NCBI RefSeq assembly: GCF_003286085.1
Contig: NW_020825288.1
Span: 2,790,001-2,854,000, forward strand
Direction of reading: 5' to 3'
Source: Drosophila persimilis
Taxonomy: Eukaryota > Arthropoda > Insecta > Diptera > Drosophilidae
Length of the DNA: 64,000 nt
Below the pieces are notes generated by a model. The model did not search any database. It was not told the origin of the DNA and saw only the letters and a program-made list of their open reading frames with translations. The position numbers were made by a program, and so were the translations under genes. This document shows positions 33,201 to 47,100 of this stretch, one piece after another (position 1 is the first letter of the stretch; each line of letters starts with the position of its first letter).

Positions 33201-36200
33201 ACCTGCCCAAGTGACTGCAAATAATTTCCCTCCCCGACAGAGAAGGGGGAAACCCACATTGACGGAGCTTTTGCTGGCTCGACACGGGCTCGGTGGAAAG
33301 GCAACAAACTAACGCTGCCTCTCATTGCCGTTAACTCTCTCGCGCATTGAAATAAAAAGGCACTTGGAAGGCATTGCCATGGCATGCATAGCACAGCGAG
33401 GGACAGAGACATCAGTGCGCCGGAATGGCAGAGGTAGAGATGGGGCCAACTGGGTCGTGAATCTAAAGGAAAGCATCGCTCGCAGAGCCCACATGTAAAG
33501 TGGAACCCATACATCAATATCTTATGATGCTGAGAGCACAGGGTAGAGGCCCAGTTGAGGTCGTGATTGTCTGTGAGAATCAAAAGTTCCCATATAGAAG
33601 AAATCTATTTCTGTGAAACCATTCTGTTGATTCAGTTTATACACGAGAAAAATAAATACAGCCCTCCGTAATCCACTGTTTTGATTCCTTCCTATACAAT
33701 TGTAGCATCACACGTCCCATCACCAGCATAAAAAAGGAGTGGAGGATTTAAGGGAAAATCTTGCACACAAAGAAACTAAAAATCCACATATAAAGCAGCG
33801 CTTATCCGTCCGTAATCCAGCGGCATAATCCACCGTTTTGATTCGTATATATACATAAGATTTCGTGCCCAGCTGCACTTCCGCTGAGTCCATCCCTAGC
33901 CCATGAGCCAGAGCCAGAGCCAAAGCCAGAGCCAGAGCCTGATGCCTGAAACTATTTACAATTCGCACTTTTAGCGGCATTGTGTGCAGACGGATTGAGT
34001 TAGTTTGTTGCCATTGCGAGGGGCAGACTGTCTGAGGGGGGCGGGAGCGCAGAGTCAGGGGGCGGAGCAGGCGAAGATTGTTGGGCTGCTTACCGCAAAA
34101 CAGCCAACAGGATCAGCTTACAAAGCCGCAGAACGAGGCAGCGCAGAACGAGGTGGTAGGCAGGAGGCAGGAGGCAGGAGGCATACAAACTTTTCGTGAA
34201 GAGAACTTTGTATGCTCTTAATTAAAAACCGCAGCTATTTAATGAATAACTTCATTTCAGGTGCATAAATATATACATAAATTCAATTAATTTCCGGATA
34301 TTCGTGGCAAACAAAAGGGCTTTCATTTTAATGAATATTGTATCAATTTGTTGAGAGCTAAAATAGCCGGAAAATATACAATAAAACTCAATCACCATTC
34401 ATTTATAAGCTTCATCTCGGACTTGACATGCTCTCGGCTATTCGCAGGATTCAAGAAGGGAATAATACTGGCTTCCCCAGGCAGCAGAAACAAAACTTAA
34501 GTTAACTCGAGAAAGCAGAAAAAGCAGGCGCCGGAAATGTCGGAAAATCGGAAGTGCCAACAGTAAGAAGCAGCTGTTTCTCACCCACTCAAAGGATGAA
34601 CTGCTGGAAGGGACTTTCCTCGCCATTGACTGCACTTCTTGTTGTTCCCCAACCCCTCCACGCCCCTGCTGTCACCGCCCACTGCTACAGTGACCGCAAT
34701 TTAAAAATTTCCACATGAAATTTACTGCACAGACAGAACACAGAATTGCAGCAGACGTGTTCGACCATTTTGTTTGGCAACATTTTAGTTGCATTTATTG
34801 AAATGACATTCCCTGGCAGCTGCTCTCCCTCCCCCCCTCCCCCTCTCCATTGTCGCCCGCATGCCAACCGGCAGCAACATGTGTAAATAAAATAAACTTG
34901 CATTTAAACTGTTTGCATAATTAATTAATGCCAGCAAGAATGACAGAGCAGAGCCCTCACACACACATGAACAAGTGGGGGGTGGGGGTGGGGATATGGA
35001 GCTTACGCACATTTGAGGGCAGTCAGTGGCAGCACAGTTGCCAAATGGCAAAATGGCATCCATCCGGGGTACGGGCTCAGCTGCATTCTGTATCTTTTTG
35101 CTGCATACTTCTTGGCGCAGCCCCACCAATACCAGGGCACGTGCTACTGCTTCTTCGTGTGGCGTATGCAGATGGGTAGATGTGTAGATGTGTCTGGACA
35201 ACCTGTTAGCCGGAGCCTGTTATCGTGTTGCTTTCTGTTCTGCTGCAATCATTGTTTATGCAAATTGGCATAAATAAGCAAGCGGAGCAAACAAGCTCGA
35301 AAGCTGCTCAGATAATGCCGCAAAACGAAGCTTATGATTTGGCCACCCCCCCCGGGGGCTGGGGTGGAGCGCACACACAAAAACGAAATCACATAAATAC
35401 ACATTTGTTCAGCCATATATCGCACTCACACACGTGTGCATGCATATGTTTGTGTGTGTGCGTGCGTCTGTGGGAGCCCCTGCAGCTGTGGACTCTCTGC
35501 CGTAATTTATGCAAATCGCATTTTAAATTTGCAAATGTTTTTTTAATTGTTCAGCCAACAATCTTCTGTCCCAAATCCAAATTGCAAGTGAAGGGTGAAA
35601 AAGGATACCAACAGCAAAATATACATATATATCTAAATGGCATCCCACCCGACCAGACGGAAACCACAATTTATAAATTTCCCTCTCTTTCTATTGTGTG
35701 CATACCATACCATTTCTTAGTAGCTGCATCCTGATTCCGAGTCTGTTCTCAACATAAGCCAAAACAAATTGAATGCATTCTTGGCTCTGCATTTTTTAAG
35801 CCAAAGCCAAGCAAACGGCAGAAATTCAATATGGGATTCATATGGCAAACAACGTCAAGTCCAAATCCAGTGAAGCATGCATCGAGCTTCATTTGCAGCG
35901 TGCTTTCTCCTCTTGTATTGCTGTATATTTTATTTATGGCTAGGTATACATATGCAGAACCAATTGAAAATAATAGAAACCTTCATTTATTGCTTACAAA
36001 TCATTTTGCCTGTTAATTGAGAAATAATTGAGAATTCGTTTGGCCCTTCAACTTTTACAGCATTCAAATATTTTTCTTTAAATATTATGAATTCTTGCCC
36101 TGGAATGCCTTTCGAGCAGGACTGGCCGCTCGACCGAAATGGCTCCATTTAATTTCGTTTCACTCGTTCTTTTTGCGAAAAGTGTTTGACAAAAATAAAC

Positions 36201-38119
36201 CCCGGTACAGACATCCATTGGCAGGCGGTCTTTGCATCTCTTTTGATGGCACAATTATCAGATGCAACTGCAAAGTGCCGGGAATGGAAGTTCTCTCTGT
36301 TGCCATGGCTCCGCCAGTGGATGGTGCGGATGGGAGGCGGACTGGGAGAGCGGTGGGTGCATTGTGCATCGAGAGTTTATTGAACCCAGCCCGCCGCTCC
36401 ATCCGTAATGAACTGCCACCGAAAGTTGAGTAGGTGTGCCCCCCCTCCCCCGCCCAGTAGGTGTTCCCAGTCATGAATTTGCACACATATGCACAGGCTG
36501 ATATGTTCACACATCATATAGCAATGCTGCGAGCAGTGAGAAATGTTTTCAGCCCCATTTCAAATTGAAAACAAAACACAAACTACGCGCAAAAAATATA
36601 TACATATACATATATTTTTCCCATGTTCTATCTGCTTGCTGCTGGCAAAAGTTTTTCTAAAAATGCTTTGTGCGAAAAGCGGCAGTGCGGAGTCCGAGAT
36701 AGTTCGTATTTTTTGTGGGACGCAATGGAAAATAGTTTCTATATTTGCCGTAGGTGCAAAGTGGCTGAAAAACGAGTGGCGAGGCAATGCCAGGAGAGCT
36801 GCGGCACACACAGCTGCAGCTGCAGCTACAGCTGCATAAATATTTCGACGAAGTTGTCCATCATAAATCTGTTGCGGGAACTCAAACATTGGCCCTGCCC
36901 CTCTATTGTTTGCCCCCGAGTCCTATCTGCGATTTGGTCTGGGAGCGGAAGTGGGAATGGAGTTTTGGCCCTGGACATGGACCAGCCAGCACACAGACAC
37001 TCACCAGCACACATGAATATAAGCCTCAATGGTTTTATAAGCCTAGTCTGGGCTATTGACCGGATTCTGTGTGGCAGCAGAGCATGGCACGAGCACAAAA
37101 CAATTCAGATTCGGGAATGATACAGGAGCTCTTTCAGTTGATTGATGTATGTGGCGAGTGCAGCAGCCACTGTGCTCCACTTGTACTCGTTTCGGCTAGA
37201 GAGAGGATAGGGTATTTATCTTTAATTTGCTTTTTCCTATCTGCGTTGCGCACCATTCGGGAATCTCCTTCATTCCACTGGGACGGGGTGGGTGTTCGTA
37301 TTCCCACTCGTTTATTCACTCTGCGTTGCTGGAGATTTTCAAATACATATCTCTCTATGGATGATTCCATTTTGTTCAATCAATTGACACTCCACTGAAG
37401 CGTGCCCCTCGATTGCCACCCACCTAGTTCTAGTGTTTCCCTCCAGACAGAAAAGCGTTTTCTCGTCCTGTTTCTGTATGTACATACGAGTACGTACGTA
37501 TAAATAAGCAAACAACGTCCCCCCCCCCTCCGGACACCCACTCATCCCCACTTTCATAAAAAGCAAACAAAGCCAAAGCCTAAATCGTGCACAAATCCAA
37601 AAGCGCTTGCTGGGTCACTCGTCATAGCCATCGCCATAGCCATAGCTTCGTACCGATATTCGTACCGATAAAGCCGGAACTACTGTTGCTGTCGCTGCTT
37701 CTGGCCAGTTGGTGGGATTGGGAGTACGAATACAGCTAATGGTTGAGGTCTTCATGGCAGGTCTTCTGGTGCCGTCGGATTAGTTTCCCATCCGTCCTTC
37801 CTTCCGTTCCGTTCTGTCTGTCTGTCCATTTGCGTCTGCCCCATCTCCGTGCGGTTTATATGCCCGCCTCTATTTGCTTTGATTTCATCTTTAATTTTGG
37901 CCAACGCCTGTCTCCGTGTGCACATCCGTCTGCCGGCTTGTTTGCCCCTGCCGGCCGCTTATCAAAACATAATTCTCGTCCTCATGTCCGGCCATTTAAG
38001 CTGTCCGCGGGGCGCAGCCAGCAAATTGAATTTCATTGTTATGGCTATGGTAATTAATACACAGAAACACACATGAACCAGCTATAGAGCATGCCCCACA
38101 CACAGATACATATCCTGCT

Positions 38120-38150
<31 letters not shown>

Positions 38151-41100
38151 ATGCATTAGTGGGGAGGCCACTCCGATATGCATATGCATTTCCGCTCTCG
38201 ATTCGCTCGGAACTCACATCCCCACCGAGTAGAAGCTTATGCATAATTACATCCATATTCAGAACGCTGGCAGCGATTTAAAGGCCAAAGGGGTTAGCCA
38301 GTCGGGTCAACGTCAGTCAGCCAAGGCTAAGTCTACTTACACTGGGTCATGATGCCGATGCTGCTGCCCATGCTGGCCATATTGCTGGGATTATGTGAAC
38401 CAATATAGATAATTGCCTTTACAGAAAATGCATTTGAATATTCTTGCTGCTACTCGAAGATAGCTTCATTCCCGTTAACTATTATTTCCTTGGTTCAATT
38501 TAAGCTTTATTTGCAGTTTGATATACTTCATATTTGTATAGAATTTATAAAACTAACAAAAGAAACCAGTATTTACAAATGGATGTAATGATGTTTATTA
38601 TTATTGAATAATTAACTCAAAGAACCGTGAATTGAATGAGGCTTTATTTACAGATACACTTTATCAATTTTAAACGAATTTGCTTTGTTTACTTAATTCC
38701 TTGTGTTATACACTTATGTGAGATTTCTTTGACGTAATTATTAATTTTCAGTCCATTTATTTGCAAATTAAATGGCCGCCCTTACCTTTCCATAGTTTGT
38801 CTTTGACATTGTCCAGAAGGGCAGAACCAAATGAAGAATAAAGGCAATGAATGCAAAGCAATTTAAGAGAAACATGGAGAGAAATGAAATCGCATCAAAT
38901 GTTACTGTCGTTAAGTTTTAGGATTCGTTTTTGTGATTACAACTGCTCAAAACCCAAACTATAATTAAATTAAACAACTCCCAGAGACCCGGCACATGAG
39001 TAGTGTTAACCAATTAGCAGTTTTTTGCGAATCCTTTGCCAATGTTGAATCGAAATCCTTTTTTGCCAGAGAGGCCTTTGCGTTGTTTAATCGCTTGTGT
39101 TTTATTTGAGCACATCCATTTTATTTTATGACAGAGGCCGCAGAGTATTGACAGTCTACACAGAGCGCCAAAGCCATAAATAACAGAGAAAAAAAAACAG
39201 AAACGAAACAAACACACGGAGAAAAAAGGTGAACGAGGACGTATCCGAGTGACCCGCCTGGACAATGGCAATCAGTTGACGGTAGCTCAACGGGCCGGGC
39301 AGCTCCCTTCAATTATTTGCTTTTGACCCACAAAATGGACGGCGCGGCCGGCTCCTCTGATGCGTAAAGTGTGGCAACTGTTGGGGTTTTGTGTTGTTTT
39401 CTGCTGTTTTTGTTGTATCACACGTATAAAGCGTTGCCCAAAGCGAATAATCAGTAGTGCCACAGGAGGCGGGAAGGAGTGGTTTTTTTTTTTTTTGTTT
39501 TTAATTAAACCCACAGTCACAGAGTCACAGAGCCGGCACTGGAGCGCTGCCTGCGGAGGAGGGATGCGATGCTCATAAAGTGGGCAGCCCTTGTTGCCAC
39601 ATTACGCATACGCCACATGGCTCGAAAGCGGAAATGGGGCCCCGGATAAAGTGGCAACTGCAACAAGGCAAATGTGCTGAACATTTTTGTGGCCGCCATA
39701 AAAGGGTACGCTGCCGGACTTGGCCTCGCACCCGGATACCTAACCAGATCTCATTCTAAAATGGCACGTTTTGTGCGTCAGTTCGTTAGTGTGAATGATG
39801 TGGAACAAGTGGAGGGAAAGGGGAGCTCTGGCGTGCCAGGACATGATGCTGTCTGTGGAGGAGGCGACGCTCAAAAATTTAATTACTTTCACTTGTGCGA
39901 ACTGTTTGTCTGCCAGTCAGCCGTAGACGGAGATGAAGACGGAGAGGGACACGGGAGGGACGTGGGCGGGTAGCCTGGCAGCCGGACAGCCGGACGGGCG
40001 GACAGCCAAAGGCATTTAACGTAAATGTAATGAAATTGCAGACGGACTGGACTGCGCCTTGAACTGTTTGTGCTACGCACATTGGATGGTTTCCGTTTCC
40101 ATTTCCATTTCCATTGCTGGCTCTACTTCTGGTCTCGACTACCCGGGCTGTTAGCACTTCATGTGGGTGGAAAATCCCCGCTTAGCCCAGGACGAGACGG
40201 GCTCTTGCCTCAGTGCCGGCTTCGTGACGCATTATGCGGCAAGTTTTCTCGCCTGCTATGCTTCGCAGAGTGCATCGTCTTTTTATTGCTGCCACTTTTC
40301 ATTCCCTTTTTCATTTTTAGAATTCCACTCGCAGTTCCCGCTCTCCAGTCCACGTTCATATTTGCTAGCCAGTGTTAGCGGGATTAAATGCCAACTGGGA
40401 GCGTATTTTGCTTGGGTGCCTTTTGCACGGACCCGCGCTAAACTCTGGCAACTTTGGCTTTATGCTCAGTCTGCGTCTCCCCTGCACGATGTGAATGTAC
40501 AAATCAATCATACGCCATGTGGGGCGTGCGCGAGTGGCAGTGTTTTAAATTTAAATTTCATGTATGCACGGGTAACACGCCAGCAACGCATACATATATG
40601 TATTTTTAATCCACAACGGAACGGAGCACACGTGCTCGCAATGCTGTACAGATTTTCCGATTGTAGACACACGCACACACACACACACACACAGTCGGAT
40701 GTATGTAAATATTTAAGCAATTCTAGAAATTTGTTTGACTGCAAATCAAATGTAAACAAGATATTCTTTCAAAGTCGACACGTTGCAATTGCAGCAAAAA
40801 CAAAGAGCCAAGAATAGAGAACAGAGAGCATTCTCAGGGGGGAGAGATGGGTTCAGAGAATCATTCAGAGGGGCAGAGATGGAATAATAAAGATCTCAAT
40901 GAGATGAAGTGTGTAACCCAAAGCCCAGAATGTGATGAGTATTCTGTTTGAAATGGTATTCTATGTGCTGGCTGAATGCTGCAAGGCATTCATTTATGAT
41001 TCATCACACAAGCTCACCACATCACTGATCCCCAGGCCAGGCGACGGCAGAGGTCTGACGGTTGCTCAAATTAATGCATTCTGATCTGTGACTCGACGTT

Positions 41101-44100
41101 CTGATTGCCTGCCTCATTGCCCCATTGCCCCTCAACCTGTTATTTTGTGGGTGTCTGGAAGCTGGGGGCTGCGCCCTGGCTGCTGCGCACTGCCTGCTGG
41201 GTGTCTTGTCATCCCACATACGCAGCTCAATATTGAATTTCATAGTTGAACCCCAGCTTCCGCTTCCTGTTCCTTGAGTGCAGTGGCACTGCCACTGGCA
41301 GTCACAGTTTGGCTACGGTGCGTATGATTGACATTGATTGGAGCAATGCAAAAGCAAAAGCAAACTGTGGTCTGGTGTTCCCTTTTTTTCCCCCAGTCTC
41401 TCCACGTGTCTGAGCGACTGTGCACAATGATTGCCATGCCTTGCTGCACTCCTAGGAACTAAATCAGAAAACGTTTGCTGCTTGATAAATATGTAATTTG
41501 CTATTTCCACAAAACAACACGCAGCTGAAAGGCAAAAGGGCCAAGGGCAACAGTTCCAAAACCCACACGAAGAGCCAGCTCCCATGCACACGGGGGCTAG
41601 TACAGTGAGGACAAAACTGCAGCAAAAATGAAATAGTTCTTTTGGGATTCTTGGAGCATGCTTCTTGTGTAATCCTGTAATCAATCTGAATACAGCAGAT
41701 ATGTTGGGTTTCTATTAGAATTCGGATCTGTTTTCATTGCAGCACGTCAAACAGCGAATTACTCCAGTAACTCAACAGCTTTTTGACTCTCAAAAATCAT
41801 TGTCTGCGAAGCAATTTCCATATCGCTCTTTCCCACAAACATTGTAGCGTTTGTACACGCTCTTCAGTTGGTCCCTTTTGATCCTTTCTGAGCGAGTCGT
41901 CTAACACCTAACACCATCACAGCAGAGGCAGAGGACAATAACAAACAGTACAGCTCAGAAAACACTGTGAATAATATAAGCATCCGACACACACAATCGG
42001 TTGATCAACTCAAAAGCTAAACCATTCAATCTGCTTATCCGACAAATTGACTAAAAATCTTAATTTTCGATTTTGTTGCACTTCCAAATGACCACCAAGG
42101 GCATCAGAAGTGTAATTTCTTATCTTCCTGCACTGCCTGGCAGCTCAGTCGTTATTATTATTAGGATTCCAGACTCAATGATTTTCTAGTGCAGCACAAA
42201 TTCAATATTTTATCTGCGATTGCCCTCTGGGATCTCCAGTCAATTGGCATGCGTAGCTGGTGTCAGTAGTTTTATGGCTTGGCTTGGCTCTCCCCCAAGC
42301 ACTGACCCAGTTTAGTTACAAGTTGGCCCAGCTCCACCTCCTCCTCCACCTCCACCTGCAGCTCCACCTCCAGCCCGTGTGGCAGTTGGAAGCTAAAAGA
42401 TTATTGGTTGTGTGCGACAGCATTTGTGATAATCAAATTGCCAGCTACCACATCGGCATCTGCATCTCAGATGATCGGAGGAGGAGGAGCGGAAGGTGGA
42501 GGAGGCATTACGGCTCCGTCTGAGATGGCAACTGGAAAATGGGGGCGGGCGGAAGCAAGTGCACTGGGAATGGCAATGCCGGAATGTGGGACACGTTGAG
42601 CGGCCTTCAGAAGTCAAAAAGCGTGAACACTAACGCCGCCCTGTCATACCCTGGCCGGGCTGGTGAATGGAGCCGGTATCCACTTGAGCAGACCTCACTG
42701 TGCCCGCCGTGTAAATACCAGTAGCACGAATGCAATTTTATTTTATTTTATTTATGTTTAAATTAAGCCCTGCTCTCGGGCCAGAAGCAGCCAGAAGCAT
42801 CTGCACTCAGACGGTCTTCATAAGCAAATAGGTTTCTCTATCCGTAATTCGTATCTGTGTCAAAGTTTTGTTTGGGTTGAAAATGTTTTGGCAAATGCTA
42901 ACTAAACATTGATGTGTGTGTGTGTGCTGATAAAAAGAGCTTAGAGTGGCTGTCTATCCTCCGTCTACCTCCTTTAGAAGGATGGAGAGACTGCTGAAAG
43001 AGTCTCTGAAATTCGGTCTTAATCTAGTGCCCTTTTAATTTGTATCTCTTTTAATTCCGTGTTTTTTTTTCATTTTTTGCAATGTGCAAACGCACTTAAT
43101 TAATTTTGTTTAACATGTCGGAGGCAGGCAGGGCAACAGTTTCATATTTTGCTTGTTAACTGTTATCGTAGCTGCCGGCCAATGGACACATGTGGGCCCT
43201 GCAACACACTGGACTCAGACAAACAGGCACACCCGCACACCCGCACACCCGCACACTTGTAATTCCCGCTTCCCGTCATATTCGCATTCACATTGCGTAT
43301 ACGCCGCGTGGAATGAGCTCGTTTGGGCAAACAAAAGCATCACTTGGTCAGTTGTTCGCCTGTCCACCGATGCACTGATTAAATGGAAATGCAGACCGTG
43401 TCTATCCAGCCGCCCGGCGAAATAACTGTCAGAGTCACTCCCTGCTTCGGCCCGCTGTCAGGGTAAATTATAAATTGCCAGCAAGGAGCATCGTCCTGGC
43501 GTCGGGCTAACTAACCAACCAACCAACAGCCAACCAACTGAATTCGACTGAGTGCCCCAGCAGCCCCATGAAATTTCAATTAAAATAAAAATGTATGCTC
43601 TTTTCGCCTTGCTGCTTATAATTAAAAACGATTTGCAATTTATGGAAGCTGCGTTAAAGTAGCCGGATAAAGTAGTAATTCCCTTTATTTAAAGCGGACT
43701 TTCACGAATATGCTTATCTGTGTCGCTGCAGGTGGTTTCATGGGTGACATCGCCCTGCCCGACGGAGACTCGGGTCCTGTGGTGGCCCATACACCCATCG
43801 ACGACGAGGAACAGGAGCGGGAGGAGGTGGAGCAGCTGCTGGCCGATGCACCCGATGCCGGGAGGCCAGATCCACTCCCAGTCAAGTACAATGCCACCTT
43901 TCAGCTGGATCTGGAGAAGCTCAAGCAGGAGGTCTATCACGAGGGTCTGCAGGTGGAGGAGGAGGGACTCACCGACATCATACGCAAAAAGACCAAGCTC
44001 CCGAGCATGGGTCCGGTCAACCTAACGGCAGGACAGGGCCAGACACAGGTTAGTACCGGCATAACTAATATTTTGCAGGTGATTTACTCACCGAGTCCCA

Positions 44101-47100
44101 TCCCCCCTCTCCCCGAGCAGAGTGCCAATGAACCGGTGAAACCCGGGTCGGAGTCCCCCTCCGATTTTGCCCAGCCCGGCAGCTACAAGAACGAGGTCAT
44201 CTCGCCGGCCGAGACCCAACGACACAGCACTGGCCTGAAGCCAGCCAGACTGACGCTGGCCGAGATGAGCCTGAAGGGCACCAACAAGACGACACAGACA
44301 GCCCTGCATCGCAATGTGGATGCCCGCAAGATTCAGTCGGACAACAAGGACATCGAAGACGATTCGGGTAACAATTTTGTGGCCGAGCGGCGCCAGACCC
44401 ACATTCTGCCCACCTCCCTGCCCGAGCAGCGCTCCACGCTGCCCAATGTCTACAGCAATGCGGGGGGCAATGGCATGCAGCTGGACGATGAGGTGGACTT
44501 CCTGCATGCCCGCGGTGTGGTCCGACGGCGGCACAGACGAGGACCCAAGCAGCGGTGAGTAGGAACAGCTCGAGGAGATTCCCTAGATCCTATCCATTCC
44601 ATCTCCCCGACCACAGACGCACCAGTCATCACTCTGAATACGAAACGAAAGTGCAGCGTTTGCGCGACGAACTGAACCGGCCACTGGGCAAGGGACACCA
44701 TCGGCAGCGGCAGCAGCAGCAGCATCACCACCAGAGTCATCATCATAAGAAGCACCGTTCGCATCGTCAGCACCGTCGACGAGGCCAGACGCCTCCTCAA
44801 AACGTGCATCGTTCCCTGCCAGGATTTAATCAATCGGCACAGGCAGTGATTCCCAAGGCTGCTGCAGATGGGCAGCAGCAGTCTCCGCTTGAAATGGATT
44901 TACCAAAAGCGGAGTAAGTTTTGAATCCCTCCCTTTGCCATGGCAGCCACTGCCACTGCCACCGCCACCGCCACATCCGTTTCCGTTGCCATTTCCTGGC
45001 CCACTGTAAATTGCTGGCCATTTTCATTCAGGCGTTTTTTTTCGGCGTAAACTTTAAACAAACAGCAGCCATTTTGGCAACTCCCACACAACCACACCCA
45101 CAAAGCCGGGATGTGCTCACTGTGTGTGCGTGTGTTAGTGCATGTGAAAAGTTATGAATTTTAATAGAAATTCGCGCGGCAGAAGTTGAGTACAGAAACA
45201 ACAGGGAAAAATGCATGGAAAACTGTTGGCAATTAAAATTACGCATACGCCACGTGAAAACTTTTGCCAGCCCAACTATAACGTCTATCTTCCGCTCTGT
45301 CTCTCCATCACCATCATTCAGCAGCTCATTCAGCCAGAAGGATGAGAGGGAGGAGGAGCTGCAGCAACGGCATCGCGTTGCCCGTGCTGTCACCGCAAAA
45401 AAGGAACGCATCTGGGACTACGGCGTGATTCCGTATGAGATCGATGGCAACTTCAGCGGCCTGCACAAGGCCCTCTTCAAGCAGGCCATGCGGCACTGGG
45501 AGAACTCCACGTGCATCAAGTTCGTGGAACGCAACCCGGAGATACATCCCAACTATATAGTTTTTACTGTGCGCAGCTGCGGGTGAGTTTTTCGGGGATC
45601 TATCTGTCGCACATGGAGACACAGAGTGAGCAATCCTTTCCGGGCTTTTGCAGCTGCTGCTCGTTTGTGGGAAAACGCGGCAATGGCGCCCAGGCCATCT
45701 CCATTGGCAGGAACTGCGACAAGTTCGGCATTGTGGTGCACGAACTGGGTCATGTGGTGGGCTTCTGGCACGAGCACACCCGTCCCGACAGGGAGAAGCA
45801 TGTGGTGATCGAGCACAACAACATAATGAAGGGTCAGGACTACAATTTCAACATGCTATCACCGGACGAAGTGGACTCCCTGGGCATGGCCTATGACTAC
45901 GATTCCATCATGCACTATGCCAGGAACACCTTCTCGAAGGGCATCTATCTGGACACCATTCTGCCCATCGAGATGAAGGGTCGCAAGCGGCCCGAGATCG
46001 GTCAGCGGCTGCGACTCAGCCAGGGCGACATTTCGCAGGCTAATCTGCTCTACAGATGCCCCAAATGCGGTCGCACCTTCCAGGAGAGCACGGGAATCTT
46101 TGCCACCCCCGCCTACTACACGGCCGGAGCACTGACCAACGAGACGGAGCACTGCGAGTGGCGGATAACGGCCACGCACGGAGAACGCGTGGTCCTCAAG
46201 CTGGAGAATATGGTAAGATAATCATTGCATACACCATGAGGGGGAGAAACTATCTCCTGTCTTTGCCCCCTAGAACATCTTCAAGTCGAACAACTGCGAA
46301 ACGGACTACCTGGAGATACGAGATGGCTACTATGTCAAGTCCCCACTCATCGGTCGCTTCTGTGGCAAGGTGGCCAACGATGTCATTCGCACCGTTTCCA
46401 GTCGCATGCTGCTCACCTATGTCAACTCCCACCGCAGCGAGGGCTATCGGGGCTTCAAGGCAGAGTTTGATGGTGAGTAGGGGAAAGCTAATGGAGCCCA
46501 CTCCGAACCAACTGATGACACTTGTTGTGACGTTGCTCTAGTTGTGTGCGGCGGCGAGTTGTCGGTGGACGACGCCGAGGGGCGACTGGAGTCGCCCAAC
46601 TATCCGCTGGACTATCTGCCCAACAAGGAATGCGTGTGGAAAATCACCGTGCCCAAGGGCTATCAAGTGGCGCTGAAATTCCAGTCGTTCGAGGTGGAGA
46701 ACCACGACAGCTGTGTCTACGACTATGTGGAGGTCCGCGATGGTCCTGCACAAGATTCGCAACTAATTGGCGTTTTCTGTGGCTACAAGCCGCCGCCAAA
46801 CATGAAGTAAGTGCCCTCGTCCGTCCACCCTTGTTCTCTACTCTCTTCTGGCTGGCATTAAGCTAGCTCCATCGCCGTTCCATTGAAACCAACTTTGCTT
46901 TGTTCGGCGTCGCTTTCAGGTCAAGTGGCAATTCGATGTACGTGAAATTCGTGTCGGACACATCGGTGCAGAAGGCGGGCTTCTCGGCCGTGTTCATGAA
47001 GGAGGTGGACGAGTGCGAGACACAGAACCATGGATGCGAGCACGAGTGCATCAACACGCTGGGAGGCTACGAGTGCGGCTGCCACATCGGGTACGAGCTG

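Larger units (their letters stand above)
30716..43731 (+). other. tok intron 1, 13 kb
   Basis: Large first intron between the signal-peptide exon and the propeptide exon, with donor GTGAGT and acceptor TCGCTGCAG. It contains many simple repeats: GAGCT pentamers 31293-31320, an AGAGCC array 33906-33939, CA arrays 38119-38146 and 40666-40693, and long AT-rich stretches (38400-39100). I see no nested gene on either strand; open frames are short, repeat-driven and lack recognisable domains. Large first introns of developmental genes often hold enhancers (general knowledge). Confidence 0.7.
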
